The position numbers were made by a program, and so were the translations under genes. A stretch of 64,000 bases of DNA from Posidonia oceanica. Taxonomy: Eukaryota; Streptophyta; Magnoliopsida; Alismatales; Posidoniaceae. Positions 33,076 to 43,565 of the stretch are shown piece after piece; the stretch's first letter is position 1; every line of letters starts with the position of its first letter. The stretch is taken from NCBI GenBank assembly GCA_037176725.1, contig JAZBRS010000020.1:98536501-98600500 (forward strand), written 5' to 3'. Under the pieces are notes generated by a model. That model was not told the origin of the DNA. It did not search any database and saw nothing but the letters and a program-made list of their open reading frames with translations.

Positions 33076-36000
33076 TGTAGACACCCTATTTTGACAGGCT
33101 GAATTGGCTCTCTTTCTCTCATTGGTGGTCCTTTCAAACCTTTCAAATCAAACCCTTCAAAACAAACTTCAAAAACAAATCCTAAAAACGAACAAATCAA
33201 ACCCAAAACAACACCCTTTTTCAATCTAGAAAATTCCATTCAAAAACCCTAGGAAAATCCATCCAAAAATCCTTCAAAAATCCCATTTAAAATCCTAGGT
33301 TAAGCCCTAGGTCAAACCCTAGAAATCCTAGGTCACACACTCACACAAAACCCTTCCAAATCCAAGTCATTATCCTTCTTTCTCACCTCATTATCCTTTT
33401 CCCTCTTCTCATTATCCTCCCCCTCTCTTCTTTTCCCTCCTTCTTCAAACTCATCATTAGCCCCCAATCAACACTCCTTAAAACAATTAAAGAGAGAAAT
33501 CCAATCAGAAAAATAAATCAAACGCTTAAAAAACAATTCAAAAGAAAATCTAATTAAAAACAAATTAAAACAAACTAAAAGACTTAAAAACAATCTAAAA
33601 CAGTTAAATCTAATTAAAAACAAATCAAAACAACCTAAAAACAGTTAAAGCAATTTAAAAACAAATTAAAACAAACTAAAAGATTTAAAAATGATCTAAA
33701 ACAGTTAAAACAATTTAAAAACAAATTCCAACACTTAAAAACAATTAAAGCAAATTTCAAAACTTAAAACAATCAAAAAGCAAATCAAAACACTTAAAAA
33801 ACAATTTAAAAAGAAAAATCCCAACTAAAACCATTTAAAAACTTAAAAACAAATTAAAAACAAGTTAAACAAACTTAAAAAACAATTTAAACAACTTAAA
33901 ATCAAATTAAAACAAACTAAAAAAACTTAAAAACAATTAAAACAAGTCAAAAACCATTCAAAAATCCAATTAAAACAATTAAAAACTTAAACAAACTTTT
34001 TTAAAAATCAAAACACCAAACCCAACTCTATTTCTTTTTCCCCCTCTTTTCCTTTTCCTTTTTCTCTTCCTTTTTCTCCCTCTTTTTCCTTCCTTCTTTC
34101 CTTTCTTTTCTTTTCTTTTCTTCCTCCTCCCCACTTCTAGGCCCGGCCCATAACTTCCCTTCCTTCTTTCTTTTCTCCCATTTTCTCTTCCACTCCTCAA
34201 CCCAGCCCACCTCCCCTTCTTTCTTTTTCTCTTTTTTCTCCCAACCCTTAGCCCAGCCTTCAGCCCACCTGCCTTCATCCTTCTTCTCCTCTCGCAGCCC
34301 ACGACCCACGCACACACAGCAGCACCTCCTCCTTCTCCTCTTTTCCCTCCCACTTCAAATCCCCACACACTCACAACCCTCGACTACCACCCAGCTCCCT
34401 CACAGCCCTCACAAGCCCACCGTCCTTCGCCGACAAGCACCCACGATAGTAACTTCCTGGGGGCTGCCGTGCGTCGCTTCCTCCAGCGGTGCTTTCCCTC
34501 TCACAAGCCGCACAATCCTCTCACTGCCACCACCTGCACCCAGCCTTCCTCGAGCCCACATTCTTGCCTTTCACTCGAGTGCACCCCTCCGAACAAAACC
34601 AGAGCTTCTTCACCTTCCTCCACCCACCTTACCAGTGCGAATTGAGAGAGAGAATCGGAGAATTCTGTGAGAAAAAACAAGTGAGAGCCCCACTGAATTC
34701 CAATGCCTTCACTCCTTCACACAGCCCCCAGAATCCCTTCAAACTTCACCACACCACTTGCCAGATCACCACCTTCCAGACCCAACTCCCAGTTCGTCGC
34801 CAATCACCCTGCAGACCACACCATTCACCACAAACACCCCACATCCATTTCTATCTAGAAACGACTCAATTCTCCAAATCCGCTCCCGACACCCAAACAT
34901 CTCGTTCAGACCCCTCCGCCTCACTCACCACTCCTCCACGACCCTAAGCAACTGCCTCTGAGCGTCCAGAGAGCCACCAGCACCGACTGAGCCAAAGATC
35001 AACTCAGCCGACCTGCAAAAACCGCATTTCTGCTGCGGTGCACCAAACCAAGTTCTGGGAGCATCTAGAGCATTCCCAAGCCACCGGTGATCGACTCTGA
35101 TCTTCCCCAGCAGCCGGAAACCCTCCGTGCGCCTCTGCGAACCGCCGTCGGACAGCAGCACCCACCGCCGGTCGTCAAAGCAGCTCAGCCTCTCGCACAG
35201 GTATTTCAATGCATTTTTAAGTTCGTGACATGCATGCCTTGCATTCTAGCTTTAGAATTCTATTTTTCCTGCTTTATTCCGTTTTTTGAGCTCCACCGTG
35301 AGCTCCGTCTTCTCCGGCGACGGCAGGCCTTCGCCGACGCCCGTTTGGCGTTCCAAGCCTTCGCCATCCCTCCGCTGCCTCTCGGCAGCATCTCCTCTCC
35401 TCCGTAGCTCGTTCCGGCGCCCCACCGAAGCAGCTGCAACCTCTTCTATTGCCGGGCGTCTCTGTAGATTTTTGCAGAGGCCGGTAGGCAGCTCCTCTGC
35501 CCCATGCGCACTGTGCAAGTCACCGGCTGCTCCGCAATACTCGCCTCCAGCTCCCGATCGCCTCCACAGCCGCTGCAGCTCGCCAGAACAGCCCCAACGG
35601 CAGTTGTCTTCTTCGGCACAGGCTTGCTACCGCTGCCGTGCTCTAGGCTTGCTCAGCTCCAGCCAGTCACCTCCCGAGCTCCGTCGGAGTCCTAGGCGCA
35701 CAACCATGTGCTCCCCTGCCGTCGTCGTCACCTCCAGCCGCCGGTCGACCTTCAGCAAGCTCTGCAGTTGTCTTCTCCGGCATCGACAAACCTCCCTAGC
35801 TGCCGTCATGCCCCACCAACCACGTCGGAACCTCCGCAGCACTCGCCTGCAGCCACCGGACGCCTCAGCTCCGCTGCATGCCCGCCAGACTGCCAGGACC
35901 AGCTCTTCTTCTCCGGCGCAAGCAATAGCTGCCCGAGGATCACTGTTCACTGTAGTTTTCTAAAGTTTTAATTTAAATGTTGGTTAATGCAATGAATTTA

Positions 36001-38385
36001 ATTACGGCAGTTTGTTTTATTTACTTTTTGGTCTAGTTTCAATTCAAAAATCATTTAATGTCTGATTTTAATCTTATTACATTGCATTTTAATCTTTTAG
36101 TTTGTTTAAATTACTTTTCAGTCCTGTGGTTGATTACATTTCATTTAAATCCGTTTTAAACTTTACTGCAATGAATATAACTGCTACAGATTATTTAAAT
36201 CGCACTTTAGTCCACCTTCAGTTGTTAAAAATCATTTAAATCACATGTTTATCTTATTACATTGCATTTAAGCCCTCTGTTTAATTTTATTTGCATCTTA
36301 GTCCTCCTGCAGTTGATTCAAATTATTTAAATATCATGTTTACCTTATTGCATTGCACTTTTAATCATGCATTTTATTTTTATTGCATTTTAGTCCAGAG
36401 CATGCAGCCACAGCATCCATTTTTGCATTTTTTCCTTATTACATTGCATTTTAGACCCTGTCTTTTATTTTATTTGCATCTAGGTCCTGCATTTGGTTTG
36501 AAAATCATTTAAATGGCTTTTAAATCATATTGCATTGCAACAAAATACTACATGTTTTGAAATTTGCATTTTAGTCCAACCACAGTTCATGCATTTCATT
36601 TAAATCAGCATTTAAACTATATTGCATTAATAAAAAGACCAGAAGCATGTTTTAATTGCATTTTAGTCCTCAGTTCAATCATTCATCATTTAAATCATGT
36701 TTTAAACCTTATTGCATTACTGAAAAATCCAAAAATACATTTTATTTGCATCTGAGTCCTATTCAATTGTTAAATTTCATTTAAAGCATGATTTTAACTA
36801 TATAGCATTGCTAAAAAATCCAAAAAACATGTTTATTTGCATATCAGTCATTCAGTGGTTTAAAACTCATTTAATCTACATTTAAAACCTTATTACATTG
36901 CATAAGAAACCCAGAAAAACATAATAATTGCATGTCAGTCCCTGTTTTCAGTTTTTGCATGTTTGCATGCTTTCTTAGCTTTGCATTTAAACGCTGCATG
37001 TTTTAAAAACTGCATTTAGGTCATTTTCTCGCATTTTTGCATGCATATCCCCTAATTAACCTTGCATTCATTCATGCATTGTTGCATTAGCATTCATGCA
37101 TGCATTGGACCTATTTCACACACAATTAGGGACATTTTGCATATAGGACCTTGTAGTTTTCCAAAATTACACTTAGGTCCCTACATTGTATTTTTGCATG
37201 CATTTGCATTCCCATATCATCAGTCATTGCACTCGTGCATTCATTCAAGCATTTTCATCACTTTTGCATGCATACATCCTGCATTGCACATCGTTAGGGA
37301 CTATTTGCACTTAGGCCTCTACCTTTTCTGGCCCTTGAGCCTTTTGACTTGAAACTTGAATAACTTTAGATCGGACCGTTGGATTTCTACGATCTAACTA
37401 TCCAAGTCTTCCTAGTTGGATGATCTTCTATTCTAACCAAAGTTATCTCAGATCAGGCCTCAGATTCTCAAGATAAGTCCATCTGAACACTACACAGCAT
37501 TCGTTGCTTCCCTGTTTGCATTGCATGCATCGTTTTGCGTGCCCGCATCTGTTTTTGCTTGCATTTGCGTTGTTTTGCGCGTCTGCACCTGTTTTGCTCG
37601 TATTTGCATCGTTTTGTGCGCTCACATCGATTTTCCTTCGCTTTTGCACCGTTTTGCATGCTCGCATCTGTTTTCCTTCGCTTTTGCACCATTTTGCGTG
37701 CCCACTCTCGTTTTCTTTCGCCTTTGCACCATTTTGTGTGCCCACTCTCATTTTCTTTCGCCTTTGCACCGTTTTACGTGCCTGTTTTCGTTTCTCACAT
37801 CGTTTTGCGTGTTTGCTCTTGTTTTCCTTTGCATACCGACTTGCATTGTGTGGTTTTCAACGCCGTTTCGTTTTATCGCCTACATTTGCATTAGGACAGT
37901 GATGCTTACTGCCTGGAGTTCTCACGGACCAGGGTTCGCCCGGTTTGGAACATAGACAGTGCTGCTGAGCACTTAGATTGCAAGTTTAATTTTGTGCACG
38001 CATTCTATCACTTAGAGCACCCATTTGAGCATTCAGATAGGCATTCACGGCACTTAAGCATTCAAAGTATGCATTTCCTTGCATATGCGAGCGTAAGCCT
38101 AGAAAAACCGATTCTCGGGCGTGTCGGGGGTGCCTAATACCTTCCCCACATGTAACAGGAGTCATTACCCTTTATTCACGTATTTCCTTGATTTTCCTTG
38201 TCTCCCGACTTAATAGACACGGTGGCGACTCTGATTTGTCTTATCTTTCTCTTTCTTCACTTTTTTGGTGTTTTCGAGTCAAGTCTTCCTTCTCAGATAC
38301 ACCCGCTAATAGTGAACCTAGTTTCGATCGGTGCACGCGAGCTTTGGCATCGTGCATGGATGATCCGAACACCAGGATTACTACA
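33076..38385 (+). mobile_element. Solo LTR (5310 bp) inserted in element B integrase
   Basis: Runs from TGTAGACACCCTATTTTGAC to ATTACTACA with 5-bp duplications on both sides. It holds the standard LTR sections: A-rich U3 (33120-34020), pyrimidine tract (34030-34280), GC-rich part (34290-35950) with CAG/GTATTT (boundary after 35202), T-rich repeated units (35960-37060), the TTTTGCGTGCCCGC-type block (37520-37850), and the CGATTCTCGGGCGTGTCGG block (38110). No internal region is present, so LTR-LTR recombination removed the rest of the element. The 225-residue open frame at 35286-35963 is Ser/Pro/Arg-rich and I do not call it a gene. Confidence 0.92.
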
Positions 38386-38873
38386 ACTGGCATGACAAGC
38401 TTCCGTACGCACTCTAAGCGTACAGGACATCAGTCCAGACCTCGACAGGAGCAACCCCGTACTCGCTGGTGTACGACATGGAGGCGGTACTACCTATTGA
38501 AGTAGAGATCCCCTCACTACGGATCCTACGAGAAGCTGAGCTAGAGGAAGTAGAATGGGTCGATGACCGCTGCATCTAACTGATTCTGATTGATGAGCAT
38601 AGGCTGCAAGCTATGCATCATGCTCAGTGTTACCAGAAGCGATCGGCCAGAGCATACCAGAAGAAGGTTAGGCCCCGAAGCTTCCATCTAGGGGATATGG
38701 TCCTTCGAGCCATCCACCTACCAGACGGTCGAGGCAAATTCCGGTCCAACTGGCGCGGCCCTTTTCTGATCAAGCGGGTCTTCTCCAGCGGCACCGTAGT
38801 CTTGGAGAACATGGACCAGGTTGAACAATTTGAACCGGTCAACACGTGCTACCTCAAGAAGTACTACCAGTAG
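38386..38873 (+). pseudogene. Integrase C-terminal part, element B
   Basis: Continues the integrase from 33075 (ACTGGCATGACAAGC ...). Blocks are [30 protein letters not shown], then HLPDGRGKF and NWRGPFLIKRVF, ending KKYYQ-TAG at 38871-38873 as in element A. The Trp of ALWAYRTS is a TAA, and a further TAA near 38578 stands where A has CAA. No chromodomain. Confidence 0.85.
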
Positions 38874-40313
38874 CCAGCCGCTGTTACCTTACAGAGCCCC
38901 TTTCCCCCTTCTCTTGCATTTTACTTTCGCATGCATTTTAAGTCATGTTTATTTATCAGAGAAATGAAAATACATCATGTACATTGTAATCATAGCCTAG
39001 TGATGAAATCAGAAATGCTTACCTGCACTGGAAAGAGTCTACTCTACCTCACCCGATACTACTTAGGTTCTCTAACTAGTGAGGGAGCCACCCTACAGTG
39101 AGGACCGACGAAGTGTCTAGACCCCCTAGGACTTACACCTCCTGAGGGAGATAAAATGCTAGGGTGTGAGAGAGTGTGGGCTAAAAAATATACATGTCCA
39201 AGTCTGGGTACAAAAAAAAAAGGAAGAAGATAGAAGGTGAAGACAGAAGTTAACCTAGAGATAGAGGCGAGCAGCGTGACCCTATCCCTCTTTCTTTCCT
39301 TGGAGAGGAGTCGAAGTCCGTGCCTAGGGAACCGTCAAATTTCACAAGATTTAGCCACCCCTGTCCAGCAGTAACTCCCCTGCCTTAAACCAGGCGCTTT
39401 TTACCTCCAAGTCAGGGATGGGGAAGCTTGCACACCTATGTGGGAGTAAAAGAAAAATGAATGATAAAAAGAGTGGGTATAGGTCCTCAAGAGTCTGGCA
39501 CGAAGCTTGTCCTCACCTTACCACCACCTTAACATTTAAAACCATCACCCATTCCGGAGTGCCACCAACAGTTAGGAGTCTGAGTAGAGTCCAGTGAATC
39601 AGAGACCACTCCTTTCCTTTGAGGCAGGCATCAAGCACTCCATATGCTAAGGGCAATAGGAATTTGGTATAGATCATGCATGCATCTATCTGTCGTCAAT
39701 TTGCCCCTCTTGCCCCTTTTCCTCCCACTCTGCAAGGCTCAGCTCGGCACTGGGACAGTACTCTTGTCAGGGCAGGTTGATCGCCTTCAAACCTCAAAGC
39801 AATTACCGTGGTCAGTGCAACAGTTCAAAGAGTATCTCAGCAACTAGAGACAAGGTAGCTACCTCGGAGACAGCAGAATAGCCTTGGCACCTTGAGGTCC
39901 CTCATGGGCCGTCATGCCTACGCAGTCAGGCACCGCCCTGGACCACTATGTAGTCCTGCTCTGGGAGGACGAGGCCCCCTTCTGCTTGCTCCCTCGCTCC
40001 GTATGGATGAGGGCAAGCGTACCCCTTTTGTGACTTCGCCTTGTATAGGCGAAGCCCCTCTTTTTGCATAGTTGAATGTGTTTAATTTCCGTGGTCTGAT
40101 TGTTAGCTGTAACATAAAGAACTGCTTTGTCTGCTTCAAGATGTGCATCTGTTTCTCTGATCTGCTTCGATATGTGCATCTATTTTCTCTGATAGCCAGT
40201 ATTGCAAGCCTGTATGTGATCTAGACTGATGAACAACTCTGATTTTAGGTACTTGGATTTTTTGTCCTGTGCTTCCCTCAAGCACCCCTGCTTCCTCCCT
40301 CCTTGCTAGCGGA
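38874..40313 (+). other. Region between pol and extra ORF, element B
   Basis: No gene. Shares with element A the GGAGCCACC block and GCTAGGGTGTGAG (about 39155). The 39910-40060 stretch holds a GGGAGGACGAGG motif like A's 3' UTR near 17290. Confidence 0.5.
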
Positions 40314-41516
40314 ATGGGCTTCCCTACCTTAGTTACCCCACCACGCTGCTCTGAGGTTCTTAAAGACTGGATCGGCCAACTCACCGCCAATGACCACGAG
40401 AGGCTAAGCTTGTGGGGCATCCCCCCTAGGCTCTTAAAGCCTGCTGATGTAGAAGTCTGTTGGCATCTTCTCTGCGTTGCTGCGAGGTTTTGGAAGCTGA
40501 AGTACCATGTCTTCTGCTTCGGCAAGACAGAGTTAACACCTACACTGGAGGTGGTATGCCAAATCTACAGCTTCTCCAAACTTATGGGACCTGCCATATT
40601 CACGAGGCGAGATGGATACCTTGCAACACTGAGCCAGCTAACTGGACTCTCCACTGTTGAATGCAAGCGTAGGCTACTCTGCCCCACTAATGCCGCGCCC
40701 CTAATCCACCTGCAATACTTTGATGAGGTCACCAAGAAGCGTGCCGCACTCGGAAATGAACTGTGGCTCCAGGGTTTTGTTACCCATTTCTTAGGTGAGC
40801 TGGTATTCAGCCATGGCTGTTTGACAGTCACTATGGAAATAGCAGAGATTGCCCTTACTGTGGCAACCCAGTAGATAGACCTGGTGCCGGTGGTCCTAGC
40901 ACAGACATATTAGGGACTGGACCGCATCTCACACCGCTACCGCCACTTCCACGGCTATGGATCCTTAGTACAGGTTTGGCTGGCCGAACATCTAGAGTTA
41001 GACATTCTGTGGCCCCAGAAGCAAGCATTTGAGACATACTGCAGTAGCGGCCATGCCAAGACCATCAAGAGCGTCCGCGAAGAATATGAGAAGCTGTCAC
41101 AACTAACTGATGATACAGTAACCTGGTGCATCATCCACTCTGCAGTTGAGCCATTTATTGTGTTCTTTAGCGCTCACGACATGCGACTAGTCGTGCTGCC
41201 AGGACTCACCGGGGGAGTCGAATATCATCCTATCCCGGTTATGCGGCAGTTCGGATTTCAACAGGGTGCCTTTATTGACAGCGTAGTGCCTAAGCTTCTC
41301 CAGCCTTACCCGTTTAACTCAACTGTGGCAACAACAGAACTAGCAAACCTGATGCGACACGGAGTGTAGTCCACAGACATCGCACCTGTCAAAGGTTCAG
41401 GATGCTTCTTGGATTATATAACTGAAGTGCAGGGGCTCTGGCCCATCAACGAGATTCCACCTGGTGCACCTCTGTTCCCTGACACCAGGAAGGCGAAGAA
41501 GGCCCGTATCGGTTAA
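40314..41516 (+). pseudogene. Extra ORF after integrase (plant-mobile-domain / DUF7745-like), element B
   Basis: A reading frame of 1203 nt from MGFPTL to ARIG-TAA, exactly as long as the one in element A and with no frame change. The longest open part is the first 186 codons. Three in-frame stops break it: TAG at 40872 (CAG in A), TAG at about 40908, and TAG at 41367 (CAG in A). Conserved blocks are WHLLCVAARFWKLKYHVF, FGKTELTPTLE, LMGPAIF, GELVFSHG, HRYRHFHG, SSGHAKTIKSV, GGVEYHPIPVMRQFG and a basic C-terminus. The FG-x-x-EL-x-PTLE and Y-x-P-x-x-x-RQFG blocks recall DUF7745/plant-mobile-domain proteins. No catalytic motif is evident. An upstream in-frame Met exists at 40269, but A's start is at the equivalent of 40314. 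Confidence 0.72.
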
Positions 41517-42089
41517 GGCGTTTCTGCTGCCGCTTATCTCCCTTTTGAGTCTTGCTGTACCTTGTTTGGCCTACTACAGGCGTGTAATCAAGACTTTATC
41601 AATGCAAGGACATTTTGAGTTATCTACTTGTGTATCGGATTTGCTTTCCATGGCTTGATGCATGCATGGTCTCACGTTATCACATCTTTAGCATACTACT
41701 TCAACTTCACACACCACACCCCCTGGAGCCGTGCAGAGGGTACCAGCAGATCTTGACAGTTCACGAGAGCAGGAGCAATTACCAACATCCTCAGCGCCAA
41801 GGGCTGAAGACCAATGCTGGAACTACACCAAGCAAAGCCTCAAGCACTCTTGCCCGGATCCTTCTCACCGGGCTAGTAATCCTAACTCCTCGCTTGACAA
41901 GCACGTTAGCTGTGTCTATGTCTCTACTTTTTTATGCCAAGGGCGCTTCGACTGTCCCTTCGTATCATCCCTGATACTAGGGGCATCTTTCTTGCTGCCC
42001 TATGGTATCACATCTCCAGCTGTATCCAGGCTAACATGCCTAACTGTCGCAGGCCCATCCGTTTTTGTGCTCTACATTCGGATTTTTGG
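41517..42089 (+). other. Segment between extra ORF and arrays, element B
   Basis: No gene. Contains a decayed version of the GGTATCA hairpin (about 41956-41983, CCCTTCGTATCA ... TGATACTAGGGG). Confidence 0.55.
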
Positions 42090-42370
42090 TGCCCCCACCC
42101 TCTTTTGCGGTCGATGAGTCCGAAACTTATCACCTCTTTCCTTTGCGGTCGATGAGTCCGAAATTTATTACTTTTTTCCTTTGCGGTCGATGAGTCCGAA
42201 ACTTATCACTTCTTTTCCTTTGTGATCAATGAGTCCAAAACTTATCACTTTTTTCCCTTGCGGTCGATGAGTCCGAAACTTATCACTTCTTTTCCTTTGC
42301 GGTCGATGAATCCGAAACTTATCACTTTTTTCCTTTACGGTTGATAAGTTCGGAACTTACCACTTTTTCC
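42090..42370 (+). repeat. ~40-bp tandem array, element B 3' UTR
   Basis: About seven copies of a unit with TTTGCGGTCGATGAGTCCGA, then AACTTATCACTTTTTTCC. Each holds the inverted repeat GATGAGT/ACTTATC (one G-T pair) around CCGAA. It is the counterpart of A's 39-bp array but diverged in sequence. Confidence 0.9.
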
Positions 42371-42374
42371 CTCC

Positions 42375-42965
42375 CTTTGCATGCCCCCTCGAGGTCATGT
42401 CTGCTCGCTTCCTTAATTTGAGGACGAGCACCTTTGCATGCTTTCTCAAAGTCACGTCTGTTTGTTTGCTTGCTTCCTTAATTTGAGGACAAGCCCTCTT
42501 ACATGCCCCTTCGAGGTCATATCTGCTCACTTCCTTAATTTGAGGACGAGCACCTTTGCGTGCCTTCTCAAAGTCACGTCTGTTTGTTTGCTTGCTTCCT
42601 TAATTTGAGGACAAGCCTCCTTACATGCCCCCTCGAGGTCATGTCTACTCGCTTCCTTAATTTGAGGACGAGCGCCTTTGCGTGCCTTCTCGAAATCACG
42701 TCTGTTTGTCTGCTTGCTTTCTTAATTTGAGGAAGAGCCCCCTTGCGTTTCTCTTCGGAGTTTCGCAGGCTTCCTTCCTTAATTTGAGGAAGAGCCCCGC
42801 CTTGCATTTCTCTTCGGAGTCTCGCGGGCTTCCTTCCTTAATTTGAGGAAGAGCCCCCCCTTGCGTTTCTCTTTGGAGTTTCGCAGGCTTCCTTCCTTAA
42901 TTTGAGGAAGAGCCTCCCTTGCGTTTCTCTTCGGAGCCTCGTGGCTTGCTTCCTTATTTTGAGGA
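42375..42965 (+). repeat. ~60-bp tandem array, element B 3' UTR
   Basis: Ten or so units start with CTTCCTTAATTTGAGGA. The first half alternates two variants (GCCCCCTCGAGGTCATGTCT and GCCTTCTCAAAGTCACGTCT) as a dimer of about 120 bp; the second half is a simple run of the form GAAGAGCCCCCCTTGCGTTT with CTCTTCGGAGTTTCGCAGG. Confidence 0.9.
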
Positions 42966-43076
42966 AAAGCCTTGCGGCATCGTTCATTTCCTTTCGGGCT
43001 GACATCCCTAACTGTTCGGCTGACAACCATCACAATGTCTAGCTTTCCTTGATGCCAGGAGCACTTCTGCTACCCT

Positions 43077-43099
43077 CTGGTATCGTTTTCCGATACCAG
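43077..43099 (+). other. GGTATCG hairpin, element B 3' UTR
   Basis: CTGGTATCG, loop TTTTC, CGATACCAG: 9-bp perfect stem, followed by GGGCATC as in the other copies. The A-T pair at the loop side of the A/E form is a G-C pair here, a compensatory change. Confidence 0.7.
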
Positions 43100-43551
43100 G
43101 GGCATCTTTTCTGCCACCTTGAAGTATCTTTCATTTTCTTTTTGGCCGACAGCCCCAACTGCCTGGACGGCAAGCATGTTTGTCTTGTCTGGTGCCCCCC
43201 GTTTTGCGCAAGCTTGGATTGACTGCCAACTTGTCGCCCTGTATCACATTGCACTTCTTGTTAGCATCACATTACATTTTCCCATCAGCATCACATATAC
43301 GTATCGCCCGTATCCCCCAGTGGAGTTCAGCGTGGCAAGCGTTGGCGCAGGTTTTATTTTTAGCATCAGCATTGCACTGCATCTGCCTTTTGCATCTGCA
43401 TGTGTATTCGCATTGCGGCAACAAGTCACGACTTTACGGTGCATCCGCCGAATAAGTGACTCACGCCGACAGCAACCTCTGGCTCTCATTAGGCGTCAGC
43501 TGGGGTGTCTTGTCAACCCTGAGCCACGGTCTCGCTCCACTCGACCTCGCT

Positions 43552-43565
43552 CAGGGAGGGGCATT
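43552..43565 (+). promoter_or_regulatory. Polypurine tract, element B
   Basis: CAGGGAGGGGCATT immediately before the 3' LTR; likely start of plus-strand DNA synthesis. Confidence 0.7.
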
